Shown here one piece after another: positions 1 to 8,533 of a stretch of 64,000 nucleotides of DNA. Position numbers and translations under genes: made by a program. Position 1 is the first letter of the stretch, and each line of letters begins with the position of its first letter. Source of the stretch: Nitrosococcus wardiae (GTDB taxonomy: Bacteria; Pseudomonadota; Gammaproteobacteria; Nitrosococcales; Nitrosococcaceae). The stretch spans positions 3,243,659 to 3,307,658 of the forward strand of contig NZ_CP038033.1 in assembly GCF_004421105.1 (NCBI RefSeq), read 5' to 3'. The notes beneath the pieces are model-generated. The model ran no database searches, had not been told where the DNA came from, and worked only from the letters and a program-made list of their open reading frames with translations.

Positions 1-53
1 AATGCGAGATTAGAGATTAATAAGGTAAGTATGATCAATTTCGGAGGAAAGCG

Positions 54-476
54 ATGAGTACATATCCAGAAAGCGGTGCTCGAGTCATAGGTGGTGAAGA
101 CAATACCAACGGTCCAGGCCCTTATATCATGGCCGCAAGCACTCTAGAAGGGGATACAGTCGTCAACCTGGAAGGAGAAGAACTCGGTACCATTACCGAC
201 ATCATGGTAGATGTGCCCAAAGGCCGCATTGCCTATGCGGTGCTATCCTTTGGGGGGTTTCTGGGCATGGGAGATAAACTATTCGCCGTGCCGTGGAATG
301 CGTTAATTTTGGATGCGGAGGACAAGTGCTTCGTATTAAAAGTTGATAAAGAAACCCTTAAAAATGCACCGGGTTTTGACAAAGGTAATTGGCCAACTAT
401 GGCCGATCAGCGCTGGGCGACCCAAGTACACACCCATTATGGAACCCGACCTTATTGGGAAGACTACACTCCCTAG
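54..476 (+). CDS. PRC-barrel domain protein
   Basis: This 140-residue protein has a PRC-barrel-like core at about residues 24-100, with the run 'GEELGTITDIMVD' followed by 'GRIAYAVLSFGG' and 'KLFAVPW', which is typical of small cytoplasmic PRC-barrel proteins. Family members are linked to photosynthetic reaction-centre H-like folds, RNA processing and stress; no specific role can be read here. The start is supported by a GGAGG Shine-Dalgarno 7 bases upstream. No signal peptide or membrane segment is visible. It stands alone, followed by about 190 bases without a gene that contain a hairpin at 626-649. Confidence 0.85.
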   Translation: MSTYPESGARVIGGEDNTNGPGPYIMAASTLEGDTVVNLEGEELGTITDIMVDVPKGRIAYAVLSFGGFLGMGDKLFAVPWNALILDAEDKCFVLKVDKETLKNAPGFDKGNWPTMADQRWATQVHTHYGTRPYWEDYTP

Positions 477-625
477 TGAAGGCTCTTGTTGTGTTCAGCA
501 AAGTTTATTCTTTGAAGATAGCCTTCATGATAACTCTACCTTTTCCCACGCGGGCAGTGGGTGTGTCCAGAAAGGATTTTAGAAGCGCTTGGAAGCGCAT
601 AATCTAAGATCACAAGCTAACGGAC

Positions 626-649
626 GAACTTGCCAGGGAAGGCAAGTTC
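626..649. terminator. 9-bp hairpin
   Basis: Arms GAACTTGCC and GGCAAGTTC are perfect complements around a 6-base loop. The hairpin sits between the PRC-barrel gene and the broken hydrolase. There is no T run on either side, so it may be a weak terminator or a 5' leader structure of the hydrolase. Confidence 0.35.
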
Positions 650-664
650 AGCCAAAGCAAATAA

Positions 665-1480
665 ATGAGTATGGAATTTGCCTATCCGTGAGGCACAAGC
701 AGCCCACCGATTAGAGTGCCGCCGGACCACCGTCAATGGCCTCTCCCTACATTTTCGAGCCTCCACCAACCCAGGGCGGAAAGAACACCTGCCCATTATT
801 TTGATCCATGGACTGGCCTCAAGCCACTATATGATACCCATTGCTGAGCATCTTGCTTCTGATTTTCAAGTGTATGCCTTGGATCTTCCTGGGTTCGGTA
901 AGAGCGATAAACCCCGTCGTGTTCTCAACTTGGCTGAACTAGCCGATGCGCTTGCCGCCTGGATGGCAAGCCTTGGTCTCAAACACGCCAATGGGGTTGG
1001 CAACTCGCTCGGCTGCAATGTCTTAGTCGAATTAGCTTTACGCCACAGGGAGCGGGTTAACTGCCTGGTTCTGCAAGGGCTGACCATAGATCCGGCCATT
1101 CGTACAACACACCAGCAGGTGGCACGCTGGCTTATCAATGGCCGCCGTGAGCCGTCGATGGGCAGCATTCTATTTAAGGACTATGCAGACGCGGGCTTAC
1201 GCTGCATGTCCTTAACCTTCCGTCATCTACTTCTGCTGCATCATCCAATTGAAGACAAACTCCCCTTAGTGCACGCACCAACGCTCATTGTTCGCGGTAG
1301 CCGTGATCCGATCGCCTCCCAGGAATGGGCAAGGGAAGCGGCACATCGACTCCCTCACGGACGATGGGTTGAAATTCCTGGAGAAGCCCATACACTTAAT
1401 TTTTTGCGCCGCGGAAATTCGCCCGCGTGCTGCGCCTATTTCTTGGTACAATGCTTGTCCATCAGGCCATTGAGCGCTGA
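665..1480 (+). pseudogene. alpha/beta hydrolase, frameshifted at both ends
   Basis: The central reading frame encodes an alpha/beta-hydrolase: 'ILIHGLASSHY' (oxyanion region), 'LDLPGFGKSDKP', the nucleophile elbow 'GNSLGC', and the late His in 'GEAHTLNF'. Two frame breaks are visible. The ATG at 665 runs into TGA after eight codons, while the hydrolase frame continues from a TTG at 678. At about 1400 a run of six T would need seven T to continue in the frame 'FFAPRKFARVLRLFLG', which ends at TGA 1480. Both suggest one-base indels. If the TTG start is used, a 269-residue protein with a wrong C-terminal tail would still contain the catalytic core. It was probably an operon partner of the broken gene that follows. 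Confidence 0.7.
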
Positions 1481-1502
1481 TTCCTAAAACAAAAAAACTA
1501 AA

Positions 1503-2893
1503 GCACCATAGGCCACCAACCTCCTCCCTATTTAGCCAATTTTGACTCTGCCTCTGCAATGCTGCGAGCACTGAGCCATTTTCTCAAGGGCCAAGACTTC
1601 CCGGCACTCGGCCAATCGCGAGCGCTTGAACCCTTTACTCAAATGGTGAACTGGCTGCCTTCTTCTATGCGTAAGAAAATTTTTGCACTCAGCGGATCTT
1701 TCGAGGCGGTCTCACCCAAAAAAATGCATCAGGTCAGCGCCGACGCCATCGCCCCAGTGGATGGCCAGCCAGTATCCGCGGCAGCGATATCCAGCCGTAA
1801 TGGTAGGTTCTTCTAACGGGGCACTAATTCACCTATGCGCTGCCTTGCAGATACCTTGGTTACCCCAAACCTATCTTATTCCCGTACGCCAGAATGCTGA
1901 TCCCGATGATCCAAAACAAGCGCTAGCATTAGGACGGGAAGCAGGGCAGCAACTTTTTAGCAGCCAATCCCGATCTTCAACTTCACCATATGCACGATCC
2001 CAGCCAAGATCACCTCATGGTGCAATACATTACTTATTTTCGAGTCAAGCGCCGATGTCTAGGAGCTGACTATGAACGCTTTTTATAAGGAGAACCTAGA
2101 GCCGGGCGGCACTCTCTTTTTAGTGGATTGTCAATGCACCTGGCCAACCACCCGTGTGGGCGAACGCCACTTTTTTCAACATGGGGCTGTGGGCGGAGTT
2201 ACTGAAGAAGAGTATCTGCATGGCGGCCCTCGCGTAGAGCGCTTCCTTGAGCAGATGGGTTCCTCTCAGCGGCGGTGGGAACCGCCCGCACCGGATGGCG
2301 AAAGCCCTGAAGCAGAATGGGGATTCGAGCCGCTCCTTGGTGAAGATGTGGAACACTTTGCAAAGCACCAAGGATATCGCGTTAAGCGAATGGTGTTTCG
2401 CGAACCGGAACACCTAAGCCCCTTGGTTGCCGACCTCTATCGGTGGTGGTATGGCAAACGGGGATTCATGTCAAATCGGCTCCTGGTAGAATCCTTCATT
2501 CTCATGGAGCCTTGGTGGAACTTACGCATCGGTGCAGCCCCCTTTTGGATGGTATTTAATATGGAGCCCTCGGCTAAACAGCTGGAATATTATCTACACA
2601 GCAGAGCACCTTATGACCATATTCATTTGATGTTATTTGCCCATGGAGTAGAGAGCATTGGGCTTGCGTCTATTGAGCGCTGGCAAACCCTGCTTGAGCA
2701 GGCGCGTACGGAAGGCAGCTTTATCGGCGTCGACAAAAAGGCCTATCCAAGCGACTTCTCCGCTTTTGCACGTTATTATAAAGAGTTACGCAAAGTGCCA
2801 GGGCGTTATCCGCTTCCTCCCCCGCTTTCCCTCAGCCAGCTCTACGGCTTTCTAAAGCAGGCGGGCGATCGCTATGCCGTCAGTTGGCAATAA
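1503..2893 (+). pseudogene. unrecognised protein split over four frame segments
   Basis: Four consecutive open stretches read as one protein if single bases are corrected at about 1751-1754 (an extra C in a C run, restoring 'AQWMASQYP'), about 1962 (after 'GQQLF', continuing 'AANPDLQLHHMHDPSQDH') and about 2088 (an extra T, restoring 'DYERFIKENLEPGG'). The last segment, 2072-2893, alone gives 273 residues. The N-terminal half has 'MVGSSNGALIHL', which resembles a nucleophile elbow (G-S-S-N-G). The C-terminal half is rich in aromatic and acidic residues. I do not recognise the family. The link to the preceding hydrolase is inferred from adjacency only. Three separate frame breaks favour real decay over a single base-calling error. 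Confidence 0.65.
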
Positions 2894-2932
2894 TCATCCC
2901 TGCTTTAGTTAACCACCAGAGGGAGGCTGACT

Positions 2933-3649
2933 TTAGGTCCGGATAAGGGTAATTCCCACAGAGGTGTAGGGATATCCATGAAAGCGCCGCATTTGGGGCT
3001 GTACAGTATTCCAATCCACTTGCAGATCAAGTTCACCCTCGAGGGTAAGTCCTGGGGCCTGAAGCAAATAATGACGCAGGTGCTCTTCGTCAAAAAAATT
3101 CCAATCCACACGGAACGGTTCACCCTCTCCCTCATACCAGATCTCAGCATTGGCATCCTTGAAATAGTCAGTAGTAATCATCAGCCGCCCACCGGGCTGG
3201 GTCACCCGACGTAGCTCCGCTAGCGCCTGCGGAATCCCCCCATAACCCAAATGCTCGATGACTGAAATGCAGAATACCGCATCGAAACTTTCGTCGGCGA
3301 AAGGAAGATTCGTGAGTCCGGCGTTGACATAATCAATGTGTACACCATGAAGATTACCTAGTCTTGCGGGGACAGACAAATCGACTCCCGTTACCTGATG
3401 CCCAAGCTCGGCAAGATAGACGGGAAAAATAGAAGCGCCACAACCTGCGTCCAAGATGCTGCTGCCAGGCGACAGCCGGGCGCGCTCCAATGCCCAAGGA
3501 TATTCCCATCGCTTGCTAGGATGCAAATAAGAAATGGCTTCACGCCCGATAAGTTCATCAAGCCGCTTCAGGATATGGGCGAAGAAAGGCTCATCAAGTT
3601 CCCGCAGATCCAAGGGTCGATTGGGTACACTTCTTTTTGCTTCCGTCAT
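2933..3649 (-). CDS. class I SAM-dependent methyltransferase
   Basis: This 238-residue protein has SAM motif I 'ILDAGCGAS' at residues 65-73, the acidic end of strand 2 ('VTGVDLS'), 'FDAVFCISVIEHLGY' as motif IV/V, and 'GGRLMITTDYF', the usual order of a class I (Methyltransf_11-like) fold. It is the last gene of the minus-strand operon that begins at 7152. Its ATG shares one base with the TAA of the GT9 transferase, so translation is probably coupled. A role in methylating a sugar or lipid intermediate of the glycan locus is inferred from context; the substrate is unknown. Confidence 0.85.
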   Translation of the reverse strand: MTEAKRSVPNRPLDLRELDEPFFAHILKRLDELIGREAISYLHPSKRWEYPWALERARLSPGSSILDAGCGASIFPVYLAELGHQVTGVDLSVPARLGNLHGVHIDYVNAGLTNLPFADESFDAVFCISVIEHLGYGGIPQALAELRRVTQPGGRLMITTDYFKDANAEIWYEGEGEPFRVDWNFFDEEHLRHYLLQAPGLTLEGELDLQVDWNTVQPQMRRFHGYPYTSVGITLIRT

Positions 3650-4761
3650 TATGCGCCTCCTCTGCTAAACTGACTTGACTGCTGGGGCTCAAAGGAGTGG
3701 CAGAGTACTCGTTCGAGTGCTGCCGTGACTTGTTCCACCGATACCGCTGAAATACAGCTTTCTCTTCCTATTAAACAACGGTTTTGAAGGAGGCAGGGTG
3801 AAGGGCCAAACCGATCCGTAACCCGGTGCGAGCACTCGGACCCGCTACTTACGGCAACCGTGCCCGCGGGTAGATAAACCCGCTGGGAAGTCGGCCCAAA
3901 GACCGCCACAGTAGGTACATCCATGGCTGCCGCTATGTGCATCAAGCCGGTATCGTTGCTGAGAAAAGCTCCACAGCAGGCAATCAGGGCTGCTGTTTGT
4001 TGTAGGTGAAACGGCGGCACAAACTCAGCGCGCCCGGGAAGCACAGCCTGCGCCAGCAACTCCCGTGCGACTTTCTCCTCGCCAGGAGCACTAAATACTA
4101 AAATCGGTCTTCCCTGTTCGCCTGTGAGCCAACGCACCACCTTACCCAACTGCTCCAGGGGCCAGCGTTTAAGTTCAGTAGAGGCAATGGGGGCAATACC
4201 CACCGCCACTCGGTCACCAAGGCCCCGCTGATAACAAAAATGCCGAGCAGATTGGCATACTGCCTCTGAGATGTGGAGGTTAGGCTCCGGATGACTTCCA
4301 GTCTCTGCCAAACCCCACGCCTGGACGGCGCTGCGCCAAATCGAACGAACCCCACGTCCTTCCAGGGGTTCCTCGTTAGTCTCGAAGCTACTTTCGGTGT
4401 TCAATACCGGAATGGCGGCCGCTGAGATGACTTCCCTGACCCCCACCACAGCATGTGAAGCATCTAGGACCTGATCGAAAGCGCCCGCAATGAGCCATTC
4501 CCCTAAACGCTCTCGTGCCGCCGCTGTACCGCGATGGCCCCAGTGTTGGAAGCCAAAGCGTTGAGCCGGAATTACCGCATCAAAATCAGGATCACCTTCC
4601 AATAATGCCACTGCAGGAGCAGCGCCCAAAGCCGTGAGATGAGCCTTCGGCAAACGCGATCGCAACCCCCGCAGCGCAGGCAGCTCCATCACTAAATCGC
4701 CGATACCATAGCGAAGACAAATAAGTAAGCGGTTTGGACTCTCTACCGCCATTGCTTGCAT
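3649..4761 (-). CDS. glycosyltransferase family 9 (heptosyltransferase-like)
   Basis: This 370-residue GT-B protein has the N-terminal 'YGIGDLVMELPALRGLR' and the C-terminal nucleotide-sugar motif 'NDTGLMHIAAAMDVPTVA' followed by 'FGPTSQRVYLP', both characteristic of the GT9/heptosyltransferase family. Such enzymes transfer a sugar from an ADP- or similar nucleotide-activated donor at the inner membrane, classically to lipopolysaccharide core. Here the gene sits between two methyltransferases and ends flush with the start of the downstream one, so its acceptor is probably the product of this locus rather than the conserved LPS core. The stretch after the GPTS motif is rich in Cys, which is seen in several GT9 proteins. 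Confidence 0.88.
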   Translation of the reverse strand: MQAMAVESPNRLLICLRYGIGDLVMELPALRGLRSRLPKAHLTALGAAPAVALLEGDPDFDAVIPAQRFGFQHWGHRGTAAARERLGEWLIAGAFDQVLDASHAVVGVREVISAAAIPVLNTESSFETNEEPLEGRGVRSIWRSAVQAWGLAETGSHPEPNLHISEAVCQSARHFCYQRGLGDRVAVGIAPIASTELKRWPLEQLGKVVRWLTGEQGRPILVFSAPGEEKVARELLAQAVLPGRAEFVPPFHLQQTAALIACCGAFLSNDTGLMHIAAAMDVPTVAVFGPTSQRVYLPAGTVAVSSGSECSHRVTDRFGPSPCLLQNRCLIGRESCISAVSVEQVTAALERVLCHSFEPQQSSQFSRGGA

Positions 4762-4764
4762 CCG

Positions 4765-5601
4765 CTACCAATCATCGGACTCTTCGCCGGAGAAAAAACA
4801 TTGCTTGGAAGCACGCCGCTCGTGACCTATAGCGGTTTCATACTCGTGTCGGTTCCAACCTTGGGCACAACCGGGCGTGCTTGGATCAGGCTTGCAGATA
4901 TAAAGTTCATGTCCTGGGTGGGAAACGACCTGCATGCCGCAGGTACGAAGCATGGCTTCGATACAGGCATGGTTAGGAACCCACCAATTAGTAGGATCAT
5001 CTGCGAAACGGCCCTCGATGAAAGCCATCTTGGGCCAACCCGCATCGCACAGAAGTTCGCGCTCATCGAAACGACGGCCATCTGTACCAGAGAATACTTC
5101 CGTTCCCGGCAGGGTCATACTTTGGAAACAGAAGAGCCGGCGGGCCTTTTGAGTCACGATATCTAAACCAAGCAGAGGATAGCGCAAGTGATACATTACC
5201 CCAAGAAAGAGAACTAGATCATAAGAGTCTGTGTCACCGGCCAAATCGTAGACTTGTCTTTGGCAAAACTGGATCTGTTCAGCAAGCCCAAACTGCTCCG
5301 CCGCCCACCTAGCCTGGCGCAGGTAATGAGCATTGCTATCGATGGCTGTCACATAAGCTCCACGGCGCGCCAATTCAAAACTGTAAAAGCCGGCATTACA
5401 ACCTACATCCAGCGCGGTCCAGCCAGCTAAATTATCTGGCAGTCCAATAGCCAGTTCCTGCCATTTATAGGCGGGGAAATCGCCGAGAAAGTGTTCGGGT
5501 GCCGTCTGAATACCATTCGGTAGATGTAGATTATGGAACCAGGGGGCTAGGGAATCGATCTTCTTTTGGATCGACTCCGGTTCTGCAGCGCGCTTCTCCA
5601 T
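4765..5601 (-). CDS. SAM-dependent methyltransferase, Rta_06860-like
   Basis: This 278-residue methyltransferase starts at ATG 5601. That choice is supported by GGAGAG 7 bases upstream and by position, right at the TGA of the phosphatase; upstream in-frame ATGs would overlap the phosphatase. It opens with 'SLAPWFHNLHLPNGIQT', then SAM motif I 'ALDVGCNAGFYSFELARRG' at about residue 63, and 'YDLVLFLGVMYHLRYP'. I recall this signature from the TIGR04290-type family found in conserved oligosaccharide clusters; this is recall, not a search. A conserved 'NWWVPNHACIEAMLR' near the C-terminus also fits. It probably methylates a sugar intermediate of the locus. Confidence 0.82.
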   Translation of the reverse strand: MEKRAAEPESIQKKIDSLAPWFHNLHLPNGIQTAPEHFLGDFPAYKWQELAIGLPDNLAGWTALDVGCNAGFYSFELARRGAYVTAIDSNAHYLRQARWAAEQFGLAEQIQFCQRQVYDLAGDTDSYDLVLFLGVMYHLRYPLLGLDIVTQKARRLFCFQSMTLPGTEVFSGTDGRRFDERELLCDAGWPKMAFIEGRFADDPTNWWVPNHACIEAMLRTCGMQVVSHPGHELYICKPDPSTPGCAQGWNRHEYETAIGHERRASKQCFFSGEESDDW

Positions 5602-5602
5602 T

Positions 5603-6223
5603 TCACTTCTCTCCATGCCTAAGAAAGGATAAGTTGTCCCTATGATTGAGACAAAGCACCCGCGGCGTAGAGGTGCCGATTTCCACAGCACTGATGGAGG
5701 CAGGATCAATTTCAAAGCGGGTAATAAAGTCCAGGGGGATTCCTAAAAGATAAGCAAACAAGGTCTTGAGAGGATCGCTGTGACTGATTAAAACCACCGA
5801 GCCCTCTGGGTATTCCCCACGTAACCTTTCCAACCCTTGCGCCATACGCAACTGTACCTCAGCCAAAGATTCGCCTCCGGGTACCCGATATAACCCTCGA
5901 TAACGGTTATATTCCGTCCAGTAAGGATTAGCAGCCAATTCCTCAATAGAATAGCCCTGCCAATCGCCATAATCGATTTCGTTAATCTCAGGGACGATAC
6001 GAGTGTTTAGCCCGCACTCATCAGCCAGAGGCTGGGCAGTTTCTTGAGCCCGCTCCAAGGGACTTGTACAAAGAGCCTGCAGGGGAACATTCCGCAAGCG
6101 CTCAGCTAATTGCCTCGCTTGCCTCCATCCCTGGGCATTGAGATGCACACCCGGTTCGCGGCCAGTCAGAACGCGGCCCAGAACATTGGTTTCCCCATGA
6201 CGCACACAAAGAAACAGTGTCAT
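5603..6223 (-). CDS. histidine phosphatase family protein
   Basis: This 206-residue branch-1 histidine phosphatase (phosphoglycerate mutase-like) carries the catalytic 'RHGE' at residues 8-11, 'TSPLERAQETAQPL', and the second catalytic His in 'VVLISHSDPLK'. It overlaps its upstream neighbour by one base and the downstream methyltransferase follows immediately, so it belongs to the 7152-2933 operon. In this context it may remove phosphate from a sugar phosphate or lipid-linked intermediate; the substrate cannot be read from sequence. It has no signal peptide, so it is expected in the cytoplasm. Confidence 0.87.
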   Translation of the reverse strand: MTLFLCVRHGETNVLGRVLTGREPGVHLNAQGWRQARQLAERLRNVPLQALCTSPLERAQETAQPLADECGLNTRIVPEINEIDYGDWQGYSIEELAANPYWTEYNRYRGLYRVPGGESLAEVQLRMAQGLERLRGEYPEGSVVLISHSDPLKTLFAYLLGIPLDFITRFEIDPASISAVEIGTSTPRVLCLNHRDNLSFLRHGEK

Positions 6224-7152
6224 TACTTGCTACTGCTGTGACGGATAGCTCCAGCCGCCAGGTGATCCCGCTCTGGCAAAACGTAGCGAGTTACCACCTG
6301 GGTGGCGAACTCCGCAAACTCGCCAAGATCAAGGGGTGGGCTGGTATGGCAAGCGCGCTGGCCGCGACTAGGAGGAGTAAAACACAAAGTGATCGTCACA
6401 TCGAAATCTTGCAACATTTCCATTTGCTGATCGAACCAAGCAACCGCCCCCGGCCGGTGCCAATCCGCCCAACTGATACCCGTCCGTAGACGACGAATCC
6501 CCAAACGCCGCAACCAATCGACAGCGAACGCTAACCGATTATCACCGAAATGGAACCACTGACAGATGCCAAAGGCAGGATCAAAATGCTGCAGCGCCGG
6601 CTTAGGTGTTCCATCGGCCCGGATCAATCCCATGTGAAAGTGACGGTAATAGGAGCTGCCTTCGCTTTCCTTATGGCGGGTCGTTGCGCCCCAAGATGGT
6701 GGAAGATCCAGTAAGCTGTACCAGTAGACTCGCTCTGACCAATTGCGCAACAGCTCCAAAGTTCGCTGCAGACCAAACACCTGAACTTCATCCGCTCCGA
6801 AGGTGGATACGCCGACTTCGGCCACCCACACAGGCAACTGCGCCACCTCTTCAATCTCCCCGATCTTGGCTGGCCATTCATCAATCTTCCAATGGTTCCA
6901 GTCCAGGGGAAAACCATGCACTGCCACAGCATCGACGGCCTCCAGGGTGCCATAGCTGCGCAACAGCCGAATAAAATTAGGATCAATGGGGGAAATCCCA
7001 CCAAGCACGATAGGCAAATCCGGCACTAATCTACGGATAGCCTCAGAAGACTGTTGAACCATGGCTGCAAACTGCCGCCACTTAGGATCTATTTCAAAGT
7101 CCCAATGAGAAAGATTATTCGGCTCGTTCCACAGTTTAATTGCTTCAATCAT
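6223..7152 (-). CDS. GH39-like beta-xylosidase-type protein with unusual domain order
   Basis: This 309-residue protein opens with 'MIEAIKLWNEPNN', placing the NEP acid/base Glu (E10) at the very N-terminus. The nucleophile candidate is E112 in 'VWVAEVGVSTFG'. Residues about 194-290 then contain what looks like the first strands of the same TIM barrel: 'WLRRLGIRRLRTGISWADW', 'FDVTITLCFTPPSRG' and 'HTSPPLDLGEFAEFA'. In a classical GH39 enzyme that part precedes the NEP motif. The gene is therefore either circularly permuted or made of two barrel portions. No signal peptide is present. It is the first gene of the minus-strand operon and diverges from UDP-xylose synthase, so a xylose-related role is a reasonable inference. 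Confidence 0.75.
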   Translation of the reverse strand: MIEAIKLWNEPNNLSHWDFEIDPKWRQFAAMVQQSSEAIRRLVPDLPIVLGGISPIDPNFIRLLRSYGTLEAVDAVAVHGFPLDWNHWKIDEWPAKIGEIEEVAQLPVWVAEVGVSTFGADEVQVFGLQRTLELLRNWSERVYWYSLLDLPPSWGATTRHKESEGSSYYRHFHMGLIRADGTPKPALQHFDPAFGICQWFHFGDNRLAFAVDWLRRLGIRRLRTGISWADWHRPGAVAWFDQQMEMLQDFDVTITLCFTPPSRGQRACHTSPPLDLGEFAEFATQVVTRYVLPERDHLAAGAIRHSSSK

Positions 7153-7419
7153 TGCTTTTCATCTTGGGTTATTCAATACCTGAATGTGTTGAGGGTACTC
7201 AACAGATATCATGCATATTTCACACCAGTAGGTGATCTCGCTTTCCCTCTACCAGGAAACAAATACTTGAACCCAATAGTCCTCGTAAAATTCCCCTAGC
7301 CATTCCACGGCCCACGAAAAAATTGCATAGCCAGTGTAATCTTTACATATGATTCAGAACCTTAGATGAATATAGCGGCAGAGAATAGCCTCTTATCAAT
7401 TCCTGATAATTATCCAAGT

Positions 7420-7446
7420 AGCTGAATTGATTGAAGCAATTCAGCT
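7420..7446. promoter_or_regulatory. inverted repeat in the divergent promoter region
   Basis: The 382-base region between the xylosidase-like gene (start 7152) and UDP-xylose synthase (start 7535) holds no gene. It contains a perfect 10-bp inverted repeat, AGCTGAATTG and CAATTCAGCT, with a 7-base loop. Its TGATTGAAGCAATT core also occurs, on the opposite strand, in the first codons of the xylosidase-like gene at 7138-7151. It could be an operator for the divergent pair or a leader hairpin of the synthase mRNA. Confidence 0.45.
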
Positions 7447-7534
7447 GTACGGGGACACTTCCCTGCACCTGGAATATTTCTTGCGTCACAATAACTTAAG
7501 CGTGCGCCCAGACAACCTCACAGGAGAAGAAAGA

Positions 7535-8527
7535 ATGAAGCGAGTGTTAGTAACAGGCGGTGCTGGCTTTCTAGGACGTCACTTGTGTGCTCGCCTGCTC
7601 CAAGAAGGCTGCCAGGTGTTTTGTATGGACAACTTCTATACGGGTTCAAAAGATAATATTCGCGAGTTTCTCGACTACTCCTGCTTCAAAATGATTCACC
7701 ATGATGTGTGCCTTCCTTTTTACCTAGAGGTAGATGAAATCTACAATTTGGCCTGCCCTGCAAGCCCCATCCATTATCAACGGGATCCGGTACAAACCCT
7801 CAAAACGAATGCCTATGGTGCTATTAATATGCTGGAGCTTGCCAAACGGCTCCAGGTGAAAATCCTGCAGGCGTCCACAAGCGAAGTCTACGGCAATCCT
7901 CAGCAACATCCCCAGGACGAAGAATACTGGGGACATGTTAACCCTATTGGCGCCCGCTCCTGTTATGATGAAGGCAAACGCTGCGCTGAAAGCCTTTTTT
8001 TCGCTTATCATCAACAACATCAATTGCCCGTAAAGGTCGCCCGTATCTTCAACACCTACGGACCCTATATGCAATGCGAAGATGGGCGCGTCATATCGAA
8101 TTTTATCGTCCAAGCGCTACACCACAAGCCCATTACACTCTATGGCAACGGCTCACAGTCACGATCATTCTGCTATGTAACTGACCTAATCGAAGCCCTG
8201 TTCCGCCTCATGCACTCGCCTGCGAAGATCACCGGCCCTATCAATCTGGGTAATCCGCAAGAGCTCACCGTGCTTGAGCTAGCCCAGATGGTGCGCCGCC
8301 TTACCAATTCCCGCTCAAAGATCGTTTTCCGGCCTCTTCCTGGGGATGACCCCCAACGGCGGCGGCCCGATATTCTCCGTGCTCAGGAATTGCTTAGCTG
8401 GCAGCCTCGGATTGAACTCGAAGCGGGTCTTATGCACACTATCACCTATTTCGATAAATTGCTGAGCCATACTCCCCAACCTGCATCCTATAGCGCTCAA
8501 CTGGCGATGGGATTGGAGTCGCCCTAA
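7535..8527 (+). CDS. uxs: UDP-glucuronate decarboxylase (UDP-xylose synthase)
   Basis: This 330-residue extended SDR enzyme starts at ATG 7535, 8 bases after AGGAGAAG. The frame is open further upstream, but that extension is not family-like. It has the NAD-binding 'GGAGFLG' at residues 8-14, 'CPASPIHYQRDPVQTLKTN', 'STSEVYGNP', the catalytic 'SCYDEGKR' (YxxxK) and 'RIFNTYGPYM', the classic UXS signature. It oxidatively decarboxylates UDP-glucuronate to UDP-xylose in the cytoplasm. It is the only plus-strand gene of the locus and converges on the CgeB operon with 6 bases between stops. It supplies a xylose donor to the neighbouring transferases. Confidence 0.92.
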   Translation: MKRVLVTGGAGFLGRHLCARLLQEGCQVFCMDNFYTGSKDNIREFLDYSCFKMIHHDVCLPFYLEVDEIYNLACPASPIHYQRDPVQTLKTNAYGAINMLELAKRLQVKILQASTSEVYGNPQQHPQDEEYWGHVNPIGARSCYDEGKRCAESLFFAYHQQHQLPVKVARIFNTYGPYMQCEDGRVISNFIVQALHHKPITLYGNGSQSRSFCYVTDLIEALFRLMHSPAKITGPINLGNPQELTVLELAQMVRRLTNSRSKIVFRPLPGDDPQRRRPDILRAQELLSWQPRIELEAGLMHTITYFDKLLSHTPQPASYSAQLAMGLESP

Positions 8528-8533
8528 CTGGTT

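Noticed and set aside
4756-5166. 136-codon plus-strand frame
   Set aside because: It is the antisense of the methyltransferase at 4765-5601 and lacks any domain.
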